Notes: a model not told the origin generated them from the sequence alone. A stretch of 64,000 nucleotides of DNA from Faecalibacter macacae (GCF_003687725.1 NZ_RDOJ01000005.1:1-64000); one strand, 5' to 3'; positions 28,451 to 38,149 are shown, counted from the first letter of the stretch. Numbers and translations are program-made.

Positions 28451-29047
28451 TTATTCTAATGCCTCTAATATTTTATCAGCAATTATAGTATAATTTTTTT
28501 CGTTTGTTACGATAGCTTTATCTTCTTCATTTGTTAAATGCCCAATGTGTAACATTACAGTTGGTGCTTGCGGATCTCTTAGAATTTTGGTGTTATTTTC
28601 TTTAATTCCTATATTTTCAAAGCCTAAATCCATTAATTTATGGTTGATTTTCTCGGCATATTTTTTAGAATCATCATAACAATTATTCATTGGTGAGATA
28701 TGAGCCTCTAATCCTTTTACTGTTGATTTAACATTAGAATGTACATGAAGTGATAGAACTAAATCAGGATTAAAATTACTGATTAATTTCGCTCTATTTT
28801 CATTACTCATTTGTTCGTCTTCTGTTCTAAGAATAATGAATTCAGTGTCCTGAAATTTATTACGAGCTTTAATTAATTTCGCAATTTCTAAAACAATTTC
28901 TTTCTCTTGGAAATCTTCACTTTTCACTCCGGTATCTACACCGCCGTGGCCAGGATCTAAAACAATTACTCTTTTTCCATCATTATTATCAGTTGCGAAA
29001 AGAGTTGACGCTAAAAATAGCGTAAACAAAAAAACAATCTTTCTCAT
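28451..29047 (-). CDS. N-acetylmuramoyl-L-alanine amidase-like protein lacking a key glutamate
   Basis: 198-residue exported Amidase_3 protein (signal peptide ends TLFATD). Zinc ligands are present: H34 in LDPGHGG, a glutamate in EKEIVLE (about 50) and H101 in LSLHVHSN. The C-terminal motif that normally reads VxxExGFxSN has become VMLHIGHLTNEED, so the catalytic glutamate is replaced by H167. The paralogue next door keeps IYEIGFISN. It may be a catalytically dead or altered cell-wall protein. Both genes are co-directional, 49 bp apart. Confidence 0.82.
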   Translation of the reverse strand: MRKIVFLFTLFLASTLFATDNNDGKRVIVLDPGHGGVDTGVKSEDFQEKEIVLEIAKLIKARNKFQDTEFIILRTEDEQMSNENRAKLISNFNPDLVLSLHVHSNVKSTVKGLEAHISPMNNCYDDSKKYAEKINHKLMDLGFENIGIKENNTKILRDPQAPTVMLHIGHLTNEEDKAIVTNEKNYTIIADKILEALE

Positions 29048-29096
29048 TTTATATTCAAGGGATATTATGTACGAATAATAAAATGCAATAATCGTT

Positions 29097-29693
29097 CTAT
29101 TTTTGAATAAATTTTAAAATTTCGGAAATTATTTTTTCTTTTCCATCTTCGCTAGTTAAATATGCAGCGTCGTTTTCATTTGAAATAAATCCAATTTCAT
29201 AAATAAAACCTGGCGCTTTAGATTCTCTAAGAATATGAAAATTAGCTGATTTAACACCTCTATTTTCAATTGGGAAATTTACATTTTGGATAAAATTTTC
29301 AGCTAATATCTTAGCTTCATTATTTTTTGGATAATGATAAACTTCAAAGCCATTTTTTGTTTTGTCCATCGCACTGTTCAGATGAACTGAAATAAAATAA
29401 GTTGGATTTACTTTATTTATTAATGCTGAACGCTCAATTAATTCTAAAAACTGATCTGAATCTCTTGTTAAAACGATTTCTATATTCGTGTTTTGATTTC
29501 TTTCTTTTACAGCTTTTACAATTTCAAGCGTATAATCTTTTTCGTTGTATAAAGAATTTTTTGTACCAAAATCATGCCCTCCATGACCAGCATCTAAAAC
29601 AATTGTAATCTTTTTAGGATCATCATTTGCAAAAGATAACGAAGAGAAAATGAAACAGAAAAATACTGTTAATAAACTTACTTTTAATCTCAT
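29097..29693 (-). CDS. N-acetylmuramoyl-L-alanine amidase (Amidase_3)
   Basis: Zinc amidase that cuts the bond between muramic acid and the peptide stem of peptidoglycan. I use ATG 29693 rather than the longer frame from 29720, since it gives a typical signal peptide (MRLKVSLLTVFFCF..SLSFAND). Zinc ligands lie in LDAGHGGHDFG, EKDYTLEIV and FISVHLNS, and the catalytic glutamate in IYEIGFISN. About 198 residues, a bare catalytic domain. It is the intact member of a tandem pair. Confidence 0.9.
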   Translation of the reverse strand: MRLKVSLLTVFFCFIFSSLSFANDDPKKITIVLDAGHGGHDFGTKNSLYNEKDYTLEIVKAVKERNQNTNIEIVLTRDSDQFLELIERSALINKVNPTYFISVHLNSAMDKTKNGFEVYHYPKNNEAKILAENFIQNVNFPIENRGVKSANFHILRESKAPGFIYEIGFISNENDAAYLTSEDGKEKIISEILKFIQK

Positions 29694-29773
29694 ATGTGTT
29701 TTGTTTAAATAGATAACCATGAGATTAAATGTAATCGTATATTTCTAATGAATAGATTAACAAACGTTTAACG

Positions 29774-31102
29774 TTAGAATAATCCTCTTGCTTTAAGTTC
29801 TAAATATTTGTTAATAGAATTAACTGTCAATTCATTTGGTTCAGTATAAATAGTATGAATTCCGTAACGATGAAGTTTATTAATAATTAATTCTTTCTCA
29901 TAGTTGATTTTTTCAGCGATAGTTTGTCGGTAAATATCCATTACATTATCTGGTTTGTTTTGGATATATGCATTAAGCTCAGTGTTTTTAAACATAATAA
30001 TGACTAAAACATGACTCTTTTTAATCAATTTAATAAATTGTATTTGTCTTTCTAATGCATCTAAAGATTCAAAATTTGTATACACAAAAAGTAACGATCT
30101 TTGAGGTAATTTTTTCTTAGCGTAACTATATAATCTTCCAAAATCAGTCTCTTTGAAATCTGTTTTTGTTGCATATAAAGCTTCTAAAATCACTTGCATT
30201 TGATGATTTTTCTTATCCGCAACAATGTGATTTTCTACTTTTTTATTAAACGTGATTAAACCTGCTTTTTCTTCTTTAATTAACGTTACATTTGAGAGAA
30301 CTAAACTAGAGTTTATTGCATAATCCAATAAAGTTAACTCGTTAAATGGCATTCGCATCGAACGTCCTAAATCAATTATATTATATACTGGCTGCGATTT
30401 TTCTTCTTGGTATTGATTCACCATCAATTTATGCGCTTTACCAGTAGCTTTCCAGTTAATAGAACGGTATTCGTCTCCACGAGAATAAGGTTTGATGTTT
30501 TCAAATTCTGTGGTAGCTCCAATTCTTCTGATACGTTTAACACCCATTTGATGCAACTGATTTGTTGTCGCCAAAAGTGTATATTGACGCATTTGTAAAT
30601 ACGATGGGTAAGTTTTAATATTGAATTGTTCTTGTTGAATAATTCGTCTTTCAAAAAATCCTAAAAATGATACAAATACATTGATATTCCCAAAAGTATA
30701 TTCACCACGTTGAGTAGGGCGTAAGCGATAGTTGATAGTTTGGTCTTCACCTTTTTTTAATCGTAAATGCTTTTCAAAATCTCTTTTTTGAAACTGAATA
30801 GGAAGTTCTTCAATCAATCTAAAATTCAAACTTAAACCATATTGATTCTGTATTTTTATTTTTAAATCATTAAAATCTCCGTTTGAAAATCGTTCAGGAT
30901 AGATACGTTCTGTGTAGACCGTTTTATTTGTAATGAAAAGAACGATAAAATCTATAATAATGATTAATATAAACAGAATCAATCCAAATTTAACGATTGG
31001 AAATAAACTCTTAAAAAAGAAAGACACGACAAATACCGCAGCAATTGCTAAAAGTGCGTAAAAGAATTGATTTTTTAGATATATGTTTTTAATCCATTTC
31101 AT
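29774..31102 (-). CDS. DUF58 domain membrane protein
   Basis: 442 residues with two membrane segments near the N-terminus (about 13-62), then the DUF58 core (ATTEFENIKPYSRGDEYRSI, NWKATGKAHKLMVNQY) and a von Willebrand-A-like domain (VYNIIDLGRSM). Partner of MoxR ATPases; the pair is thought to act in folding or metal insertion of envelope proteins. Its start shares one base with the MoxR stop, so translation is coupled. Last gene of the operon. Confidence 0.9.
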   Translation of the reverse strand: MKWIKNIYLKNQFFYALLAIAAVFVVSFFFKSLFPIVKFGLILFILIIIIDFIVLFITNKTVYTERIYPERFSNGDFNDLKIKIQNQYGLSLNFRLIEELPIQFQKRDFEKHLRLKKGEDQTINYRLRPTQRGEYTFGNINVFVSFLGFFERRIIQQEQFNIKTYPSYLQMRQYTLLATTNQLHQMGVKRIRRIGATTEFENIKPYSRGDEYRSINWKATGKAHKLMVNQYQEEKSQPVYNIIDLGRSMRMPFNELTLLDYAINSSLVLSNVTLIKEEKAGLITFNKKVENHIVADKKNHQMQVILEALYATKTDFKETDFGRLYSYAKKKLPQRSLLFVYTNFESLDALERQIQFIKLIKKSHVLVIIMFKNTELNAYIQNKPDNVMDIYRQTIAEKINYEKELIINKLHRYGIHTIYTEPNELTVNSINKYLELKARGLF

Positions 31103-32091
31103 TAGCGTGGAATTTCAACACGATCTATAATTTGTTGGATAATATTTTCAGTTGAATATCCTTCCATCTCTTTTTCTGGCATCAATACGACACGATGCCC
31201 TAAGATTGCATAAGCAACATTTTTAACGTCTTCTGGAATTACGAAATCACGTCCATCAATTGCAGCCGCTGTTTTTGCAGCATCTAATAACGCGATACTT
31301 GCACGAGGTGATGCACCTATATAAAGATTTTGATCTGTTCTTGTTTGGAAAACTAAAGTTGCGATAAATTTGATGATATCTGAATGAACAAAAATAGATT
31401 TGATTCGGTCTTGGAATTCAGTGATCATTTGACCTGAAATAACTACTTCAATCAAAGATTCTTTATTGATATTCTTACGTTCTTGCTGTTCAGTTAAAAG
31501 TGTAATTTCATCTTCTAATTCAGGATAATCGACATTAATCTTGAACATGAAACGGTCCAATTGTGCTTCAGGTAAACGATAAGTTCCTTCTTGTTCAATC
31601 GGATTTTGTGTTGCAAAAACTAAAAAAGGTGGGCTTAATTTGTATGTAGTTCCGTCCACAGTAACTTGATTTTCAGACATACATTCAAATAATGCAGCTT
31701 GTGTTTTTGCAGGCGAACGGTTTATCTCATCAATTAAAATAATATTGGAGAAAATTGGTCCTTTTTTGAACTCAAATTCATTCGTTTGCATATTTAAAAC
31801 CGATGATCCAGTAACGTCTGAAGGCATTAAGTCTGGTGTGAATTGAATTCTTGAAAAATCTGATTGAATTGTTTTAGCAAGTAATTTAGCCATCATTGTT
31901 TTGGCAACACCTGGTAAACCTTCTATTAATGAATGTCCGTTTGAAAGTAAAGCAATAACTAATTGATTAATTACATCTTCTTGTCCAACGATTACTTTTC
32001 TTAATTCTCTTTTAATTTCGACAACTTTTGTTTGAATATCAGAAACATCTATTCTGTTCTCAAATGGCATAAATTTATCTGGTGTACTCAT
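31102..32091 (-). CDS. MoxR-family AAA+ ATPase
   Basis: 329-residue AAA+ chaperone-like ATPase. Walker A is GLPGVAKTMMAK, Walker B IILIDEINRSPAKTQ, sensor 1 FATQNPIEQEGTYRLPEAQLD, and an arginine-finger region follows. Overlaps the DUF4350 gene upstream by 4 bp and the DUF58 gene by one base. In this Bacteroidota cluster it presumably remodels the DUF58/DUF4129/DUF4350 membrane proteins; the client is unknown. Confidence 0.95.
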   Translation of the reverse strand: MSTPDKFMPFENRIDVSDIQTKVVEIKRELRKVIVGQEDVINQLVIALLSNGHSLIEGLPGVAKTMMAKLLAKTIQSDFSRIQFTPDLMPSDVTGSSVLNMQTNEFEFKKGPIFSNIILIDEINRSPAKTQAALFECMSENQVTVDGTTYKLSPPFLVFATQNPIEQEGTYRLPEAQLDRFMFKINVDYPELEDEITLLTEQQERKNINKESLIEVVISGQMITEFQDRIKSIFVHSDIIKFIATLVFQTRTDQNLYIGASPRASIALLDAAKTAAAIDGRDFVIPEDVKNVAYAILGHRVVLMPEKEMEGYSTENIIQQIIDRVEIPR

Positions 32092-33233
32092 ATGATATGG
32101 GCTTTCTTTTTATAATTTTCTATAATGTGATACGTTCGGTTAACGTCTTTTAATAGTGTCTTTGGATTTTGGTATAAATCGTCTAATTCTGTTATAAATT
32201 CCTTTACTTCAGCTTCAGAAATCTGTGCTTTTTGAGCCAAAACATAAATGAAATGATCATCAAAAACATTTTCTGTAGCAATATTAAATTGTTTGCGAAG
32301 TGTATAATAAAAATAGTCAATTTTCTTTTTGATAATATCTTGTGGTTTACCACTTTCGTAATACATCGATGCAATTACATTGGCATATTCTAATGATAAA
32401 TTCTTTTCAGGATTTACAATCGGAATTATCTTTTGTTCTCTTTTTGATTTAAAAATCATATATAAAAACATAGCAGCCAATATTACAAACCATGCAGCTT
32501 TTAATTCTGGTTGCGATAAGATAAAAGAGAGAGGTGATGAATTATTTTCATTAGTCGCATAAGTTCTATCTGGATTAATCCAATATACATTTTTACCATT
32601 AAAAGGTTTAAATGATTCTTTGGCGTAAGCGTAACCGTCTGGTTTTAGTAAGTAAAAATTAGAAAATAAAATAGGATCTGCGTGTGTATATTCAGCCATT
32701 TTATTATTCTTTTCGATGATATAATTAGCATAAATAGAATCGCGAATAATAACGGTTCCGACTGTTTCTACATTCTTTAAATTTTTAAAATATTTAGCTT
32801 CGTTTGTATAACGGTTTTGATATACTTCTAATTCAGATGTATTGATTTTAGTTTTTGTCGATTCTTCAATATTTTTAGATGTATAATTTTGAATATCAGC
32901 ATAAAAAATCTTGAATTCATTTTTATTTAAATTATTGATTTGGTCAATTACAGTGTATGAAGACGAATTATTTGTATTGATATAAAATATTGCATCAGTT
33001 TTAGGATTTAATTTTCCTAATTCATCTAAATCTTTAATTTCAATAACTTTTTTGGCGCCAGTAAGCTCTTGTAATTCTTGATAAAGAATATAAAATCCGA
33101 AAGGTGTTTTAGATTCTTTCTTGAATTTAGAATCCCAATTTGTTTTTGGTGTTGATAAAAATGCTAATAGTATTAAACTACCTATTAGAATGACAAATAT
33201 TCCAATAAAAATTTTGACTAATTTTCCATTCAT
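32088..33233 (-). CDS. DUF4350 domain membrane protein
   Basis: 381 residues. A membrane segment near 9-29, an outside domain (about 30-245) with the DUF4350 ThuA-like fold (TPFGFYILYQEL), a second membrane segment (AAWFVILAAMFLYMIF, about 248-265) and a cytoplasmic tail. Overlaps both neighbours by 4 bp. Function unknown; a constant companion of MoxR-DUF58 genes in Bacteroidota. Confidence 0.82.
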   Translation of the reverse strand: MNGKLVKIFIGIFVILIGSLILLAFLSTPKTNWDSKFKKESKTPFGFYILYQELQELTGAKKVIEIKDLDELGKLNPKTDAIFYINTNNSSSYTVIDQINNLNKNEFKIFYADIQNYTSKNIEESTKTKINTSELEVYQNRYTNEAKYFKNLKNVETVGTVIIRDSIYANYIIEKNNKMAEYTHADPILFSNFYLLKPDGYAYAKESFKPFNGKNVYWINPDRTYATNENNSSPLSFILSQPELKAAWFVILAAMFLYMIFKSKREQKIIPIVNPEKNLSLEYANVIASMYYESGKPQDIIKKKIDYFYYTLRKQFNIATENVFDDHFIYVLAQKAQISEAEVKEFITELDDLYQNPKTLLKDVNRTYHIIENYKKKAHII

Positions 33234-33895
33234 ACAATTTGATTTAGATAGTTATAATTAGCCTCAAAAGTTGTAAAATTCTCCTCGTTTAACTCGAAAT
33301 TACCAAACCAAACTTGATTAAAAATTTGCGTGTTATTTTCAAATAAATTTCTAATATCTTCTTTTTTAATTTGATTGATTAATTGTTGATTTGTCTTTTT
33401 CGGATCCCAAACAAAATATTCTTTTTGAGCTAAATTTTGAGCGTTTTGATAGTGATAATAACGAATTGCTAAACGGTAATCTTTATCGTTTTTTGCTTTG
33501 TTAATTAAATCAACAAGATTAATTGTTAAAAGATTGTTTTCGATATAATCAAAATGTTCATCGTATTCGCCAATTTTATTTTCCGTTTTGAATTGGAAAA
33601 TCATACCATTTCGGTATAATTTATATAAGACTAACAAAAGTGATAATCCAAGAAATGTGTATAAAACATAGGTCCATTCGATATTCTGAAGAAATTTAAA
33701 AAAAGAATCTAACCAATCCAGATTTTGTGGTTCAACTTCTTTTTTTGGTTTTTCTACAATATAATCAAATTCTTTCGTGTTGTATTTTTCCTTAAAATTT
33801 TCAAATTCTTTTAAGGAATCTTGTGCGTTGGCAAAAACAGTAGTGAGTAAAAATACAACTACATAAATTAACTTATATTTCATCTTCTTCCTCAT
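33230..33895 (-). CDS. DUF4129-type membrane protein
   Basis: 221 residues. A signal peptide (ends VFANAQ), one membrane segment around 76-92 and a C-terminal helical domain (DYRLAIRYYHYQNAQNLAQK..) that resembles DUF4129. The start overlaps the upstream membrane protein gene by 23 bp (11 bp if M5 is used), showing coupling. Part of the MoxR operon; function unknown. Confidence 0.78.
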   Translation of the reverse strand: MRKKMKYKLIYVVVFLLTTVFANAQDSLKEFENFKEKYNTKEFDYIVEKPKKEVEPQNLDWLDSFFKFLQNIEWTYVLYTFLGLSLLLVLYKLYRNGMIFQFKTENKIGEYDEHFDYIENNLLTINLVDLINKAKNDKDYRLAIRYYHYQNAQNLAQKEYFVWDPKKTNQQLINQIKKEDIRNLFENNTQIFNQVWFGNFELNEENFTTFEANYNYLNQIV

Positions 33896-34703
33896 CTGTT
33901 CCTAAATTGATTTCGTTGATTTCATTTAATATATAAGTGTTTTTAACCTCTGCAGTAAAACAGTAATAAATGAAAATAAATATGGTGAAAACTGCTATTG
34001 TATTGATATATTCTACGACGATTGTTCCGTAATGAAATAGAAAATCTCCAGTCGATTCTCCTAATAATTCACCGAAAAGGTTCACAATTATCACAAAAAC
34101 ATTAAAAGATATTCTATATATGAAGATAGAAATCAACATTAAAATGAATAGAGTAAGAAGGTATTTAATCAACTTATAGTTAAAATAATTAGAAATTTTA
34201 CTCTTGTATGGATTTAATTGATAGATGATCAATATTGCTATAAAATAGATAATTGCATTGACGAATTCTATGAAAAAGAAAATAAAAGCATTGTAATATT
34301 GATAGAAAAGTAAAGTCGATTTAATCGAAAAATTAAGAAGAAATACGACTAATGTTAAGATTGCATTTGCAATTAATAATTTTGAATAATGATTTAAAAA
34401 TACATCTATAATATTTCTGAATGTAGGTTTCCTATTTTCTAATAAAGTCAGATAAAATGTAGATATAAAACTTACAGGTAATGTAAAAAACAACACATAA
34501 TAGAATGATTTGGTGATAAAGTTGTAAATATAATTGTCTGAAAATGTTTCGCTTTCTACTTTTCCTATTATAAAGTAAAAACCAAGTAAAACAATGATAT
34601 TAAATGGAATTAATAGTTTATAATTTTGAAAAAATAGGATAAAATACGTTTTGATTAATTTCGATAAATTCTTCGGTTCAATTAAAATGCTCTTGTAGTC
34701 CAT
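33873..34703 (-). CDS. Polytopic membrane protein of the MoxR cluster, unknown
   Basis: 276 residues with about six hydrophobic helices (first near 23-50, last near 225-250) and an acidic tail (LGTDEEEDEI). I recognise no motif. Overlaps both SpoIIM (22 bp) and the DUF4129-type gene (23 bp), so it is a firm member of the operon. Likely an assembly or transport partner of the MoxR system, by position only. Confidence 0.75.
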   Translation of the reverse strand: MDYKSILIEPKNLSKLIKTYFILFFQNYKLLIPFNIIVLLGFYFIIGKVESETFSDNYIYNFITKSFYYVLFFTLPVSFISTFYLTLLENRKPTFRNIIDVFLNHYSKLLIANAILTLVVFLLNFSIKSTLLFYQYYNAFIFFFIEFVNAIIYFIAILIIYQLNPYKSKISNYFNYKLIKYLLTLFILMLISIFIYRISFNVFVIIVNLFGELLGESTGDFLFHYGTIVVEYINTIAVFTIFIFIYYCFTAEVKNTYILNEINEINLGTDEEEDEI

Positions 34704-35656
34704 TGGTGTTTTTTGGCTTGTAAGTATGGGAAAATAATGTAATAAAATACGATAATGAATAATGAAATCAGAATAATTGAAAGACTGAAAAAGATATTTA
34801 AATCGTATAAACGAGAAACGTAACCTTCTAAAAATCCAGCCACAATAAACAGTGGGATTGTTGTGATAAGAATTGTAATCGCTTCTTTTGTTTTGATTTT
34901 TAAATTTTCAACACGTTTAAGTGTTCCAGGAAACATAAAACTATTTCCTAACATCAAACCACAAGCTCCAGCTATTATAATAACCGAAATTTCGATTGTT
35001 CCATGAATCCAAATTCCACTCATCGCTTTTCCTAAAACTCCTTCTTGATAAAACATGTAGTGAAAAGCGCCTAACATTATTCCGTTTTGCATCAGAATAT
35101 ATCCCGTTCCTATACTGAAGAAAATACCTAAAGCAAAAGCTAAAAATGAAACACGAATATTATTAATCGTAATTCCGATTGATGAACCAATATCGCTTCC
35201 GCCTTTATATACTGCGGCAGGATCGCCTTTAGCTATATTCTTCATACTCATATCAACGTATTCGTTTCCTAATATCTGTCGAATAAAGTTTACGTCATAA
35301 GCAGAAGATAAAGCTCCGATTACAGTGAAAAAGCAAAAAATCAAGAAAGAAAATAACAACATTTTTCTATTATGATAAATAGCTTTTGGTGCTTTATTCA
35401 AGAAGAAATCAATCAACTGATTTTGATCTAATTTTTTATCTCTGTATAACGTTTGATGAGCAAAAAGTGCTAACTCATTCAAATAATCCTTCGTTTTACT
35501 TTTTGGGTAATAAGTTTGGGCATAAGCTAAATCGTTAGTAATTTCGATATAATTATTAGAAAGTACATCAGGATGAATATCGCTCTTATTTTTCAAATTC
35601 TGTTCGATATTCACCCATTTCGATTTATTTTTATCAATAAAATGAGCTTCACGCAT
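34682..35656 (-). CDS. SpoIIM-family membrane protein
   Basis: 324 residues; the stage II sporulation M fold is a five- to seven-helix membrane protein (about 100-310). The motif GIWIHGTIEISVIIIAGACGL is typical. Non-sporulating Bacteroidota carry it next to RDD and MoxR genes. First gene of the minus-strand operon; starts only 34 bp from the divergent RDD gene, with a TATATTTG -7 box (35684-35691) partly inside the RDD start. Confidence 0.88.
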   Translation of the reverse strand: MREAHFIDKNKSKWVNIEQNLKNKSDIHPDVLSNNYIEITNDLAYAQTYYPKSKTKDYLNELALFAHQTLYRDKKLDQNQLIDFFLNKAPKAIYHNRKMLLFSFLIFCFFTVIGALSSAYDVNFIRQILGNEYVDMSMKNIAKGDPAAVYKGGSDIGSSIGITINNIRVSFLAFALGIFFSIGTGYILMQNGIMLGAFHYMFYQEGVLGKAMSGIWIHGTIEISVIIIAGACGLMLGNSFMFPGTLKRVENLKIKTKEAITILITTIPLFIVAGFLEGYVSRLYDLNIFFSLSIILISLFIIVFYYIIFPYLQAKKHQWTTRAF

Positions 35657-35683
35657 AATATTTAGTAGATAGTTCAGTTAATC

Positions 35684-35691
35684 CAAATATA
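35684..35691 (-). promoter_or_regulatory. -7 box for the SpoIIM-MoxR operon
   Basis: TATATTTG on the minus strand, overlapping the A of the RDD start codon; the -33 part would fall within the RDD coding sequence. Predicted leader about 20 nt. Confidence 0.45.
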
Positions 35692-36413
35692 TGAATAAAC
35701 TTTTAGTCAATACACCTCAAAACGTACAAATAGAGTATAATATTGCAGTATTAGGACCTCGAATCCTTGCTTTTATTATAGATACGGTAATTCGGTTTAC
35801 ATATGTTTACTTTATTTTTGAGATGTTATCAAAAGTAAATTTTGATGATGATTGGTTAGAAATTGGTACATATAGCTTATTATTTTTACCTTCTTTAATT
35901 TATCCCGTTTTGTTGGAAACGATAATGAATGGACAAACTATAGGGAAGTGGGTTACTCAAATTCGTGTAGTACAAATGGACGGACAGGCGGCTTCGTTTT
36001 ATAATTATTTTACACGTTGGTTAATAGGTATTTTCGAAATTTCGATGTCATTTTGTTCGGTTGCCTTTTTAACTATTATTATCAATAAAAAAGGTCAACG
36101 TTTAGGTGACATTGCAGCGAATACTGTTTTAATCAGTCTAAAATCTAAATTAGATTTACATCAAACTATTTTTAAAGAATTGGATGAGAAGTATGTGATT
36201 CGATTTCCAGAAGTTTCAAAATTATCTGATCGTGATATTAATATTGTAAATGATAATTTTCAGCGTGCTTTAAAATCAGATAATTACGAGGTTTTAGAAG
36301 CTTTGACTCGAAAATTAGAAGGAATTATGGATGTAAAATCGGATGGATTGGGATTTATAGATTTTATAAAAACTGTAATTCAGGACCATTATCATTTTCA
36401 TCGAAATAAGTAA
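35691..36413 (+). CDS. RDD-family membrane protein
   Basis: 240 residues; RDD domain in the first 150 (LGPRILAFIIDTVIRF, TIGKWVTQIRVV, QRLGDIAANTVLI), with about four helices. The remaining 90 residues are a cytoplasmic tail. RDD proteins are linked with transport or ion stress; here it is divergent from SpoIIM and belongs functionally to the MoxR cluster. Confidence 0.88.
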   Translation: MNKLLVNTPQNVQIEYNIAVLGPRILAFIIDTVIRFTYVYFIFEMLSKVNFDDDWLEIGTYSLLFLPSLIYPVLLETIMNGQTIGKWVTQIRVVQMDGQAASFYNYFTRWLIGIFEISMSFCSVAFLTIIINKKGQRLGDIAANTVLISLKSKLDLHQTIFKELDEKYVIRFPEVSKLSDRDINIVNDNFQRALKSDNYEVLEALTRKLEGIMDVKSDGLGFIDFIKTVIQDHYHFHRNK

Positions 36414-36442
36414 TTCATACCTTTGATAAATATAAAATTAAG

Positions 36443-36820
36443 ATGATGGATTGTCCTTGTTGTTCAGGAAAAGAATATAAATATTGTTGCGAACCTTTTC
36501 ATAAAGATGAGGTTTTGCCTCAAACACCAGAATTGTTAATGCGTTCTCGTTATACAGCATTCGCAATGAATTTGACAGATTATTTGGTCGAAACAACGCA
36601 TCCAAGTAAAAGACCATTTCATTCTAAAAAAGAAATTGACGATTGGTCAAAACAAAACGTTTGGTTGAAATTAGAAGTTGTAAAGGCGTGGGATAGTTAT
36701 GTTCATTTTAAAGCGTATTACCAAGATAATTTTGGCGATTTTTATGAACATGAAGAACTTTCTGGTTTCCAAAAAGAAGGAGGAAAGTGGTACTACGTTG
36801 ACGGAAAATTTGATTTGTAA
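36443..36820 (+). CDS. YchJ-family (UPF0225) SEC-C zinc-motif protein
   Basis: 125 residues. An N-terminal SEC-C-like zinc site CPCCSGKEYKYCC precedes the YchJ core (LMRSRYTAFAMNLTDYLVETTHP). Single-domain small protein of unknown function, 29 bp after the RDD gene. Confidence 0.88.
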   Translation: MMDCPCCSGKEYKYCCEPFHKDEVLPQTPELLMRSRYTAFAMNLTDYLVETTHPSKRPFHSKKEIDDWSKQNVWLKLEVVKAWDSYVHFKAYYQDNFGDFYEHEELSGFQKEGGKWYYVDGKFDL

Positions 36821-36822
36821 AC

Positions 36823-36856
36823 AAAAAATTCCAAAACTTAATTTTGGAATTTTTTA
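36823..36856. terminator. Bidirectional terminator
   Basis: AATTCCAAAA/TTTTGGAATT stem (36827-36836, 36842-36851) between convergent genes, with A and T runs on each side. Confidence 0.8.
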
Positions 36857-37692
36857 TTTAGATTATTTAACTTTTCTTCGATTTCAGTTTTATAGATTTC
36901 CAGAAATTTTTCATTATAAGGATCACGATCTTTATAATTTCTATTAACTAAATCTAAACTTTTTAAGTAGTTTAGTTTTGCAGAATCAAGCTGATTAATT
37001 TTTACTAAAGTTTCAGCTTTATAATAATAAGCTTCTCCAATATTTTTATCAGTTGATATTGTCTTATTGAAAAGAATTAAAGCTTCATTGTAATTTTTCT
37101 GATTCGATTTATTAACTCCTTGAAATGTATATGCTCTTGGATAAATATTTACAGATTTTTTTTCAGATAAATAATATTTCTCATAATAGAAATTAGCAGA
37201 ATCATAATTATTTAAACCTTGATGAGCAGTTGCCATTAAATAATATACGTTTTCGCCCCAAGGATATTCTACAACTTTGGATAATTTATTTAAATGATGA
37301 TAATCTTTTAAAGCATTTTCATAATCCTTTAACCTCGTTTGTTTAATCCAACCCTAATATCCTAATTTTTCTATAGGAGCAAGAGATGTTGCTATATTCA
37401 AACGTTTCATTCCTTCTTCATGTTCGCCACGTTTATTAAATGCGACAGAAGATTCCCAGACAATTTTATAATCATCTAGATTATTTTTGAATAAATGATC
37501 TAGCATAAATATCGAAAAATAGCTTCCTTGAGGATCTGAATATAAATTTAATCTTTGATCAGTAGTTGAAAAGAAGTAAAAATAAAACAGTAAGATTATA
37601 ACTATAAATAAAGGAATAGAAACGATTAATTTTACAGTTCCTGAAATATATTTAAAGATTTTTGAATTAAAAAATATCATCAACTTTTCCAT
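36838..37692 (-). pseudogene. TPR-repeat membrane protein interrupted by a TAG codon
   Basis: One frame of 285 codons broken only by TAG at 37354-37356. The 5' part (37354-37692) holds a membrane segment (about 17-40) and the beginning of a TPR region (AFNKRGEHEEGMKRLNIATSLAP). After the stop the same frame reads GWIKQTRLKDYENALKDYHH.. and into further TPRs (ALILFNKTISTDKNIGEAYYYKAETL). Reading on past the stop restores a normal TPR helix pair, so the gene was whole recently. A restart at ATG 37236 could make the C-terminal half. Function unknown. The start overlaps the previous gene by 26 bp. Confidence 0.8.
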
Positions 37693-38149
37693 TTCTTATT
37701 TTGATATAAATTTGATAATAAGAGTTTTCATTTTTTCCGTTCCAATCAGTTAATTGTTTTAGGATTTTAACTATTTCATACTCCAATTCATTTCCAATTT
37801 GTACACTTTTGTATTCTTGATTTGTGGTTTTAATTCTAAAATATCCGATTTCGTTTTTACAATTTATTACAAAACGCACATTTATTAAACCTGAAAAGTT
37901 AGGAAAGTTTAGATTCTTAATAGGATTTTCTATGATTTTTCGAAAACCAAAACGTTCAGTTTTATAACCATATCCATCATTATAATATTCATAAATTACA
38001 GAAGGACAAGGTTCGAAAGAAGTGTTTTTGTCTATTATATCACTTTTGTCAATTTTACCAACCATTTTATGAAAACTAAAAAATAGTATAGTTCCAATAA
38101 TGAAACTGAGAGATATGGTAGTGTAAAAAAAGTAATTAATGTATTTCAT
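37667..38149 (-). CDS. Small anchored protein with TonB C-terminal-like domain, unknown
   Basis: 160 residues: one membrane helix (about 7-27), then a globular part whose GLINVRFVINCKNEIGYFRI..EIVKILKQLTDW pattern resembles the TonB C-terminal fold (a strand-turn-strand followed by a helix). It is too short for a full TonB. Co-directional with, and overlapping, the TPR gene; the two may work together. Role unknown. Confidence 0.65.
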   Translation of the reverse strand: MKYINYFFYTTISLSFIIGTILFFSFHKMVGKIDKSDIIDKNTSFEPCPSVIYEYYNDGYGYKTERFGFRKIIENPIKNLNFPNFSGLINVRFVINCKNEIGYFRIKTTNQEYKSVQIGNELEYEIVKILKQLTDWNGKNENSYYQIYIKIRNGKVDDIF

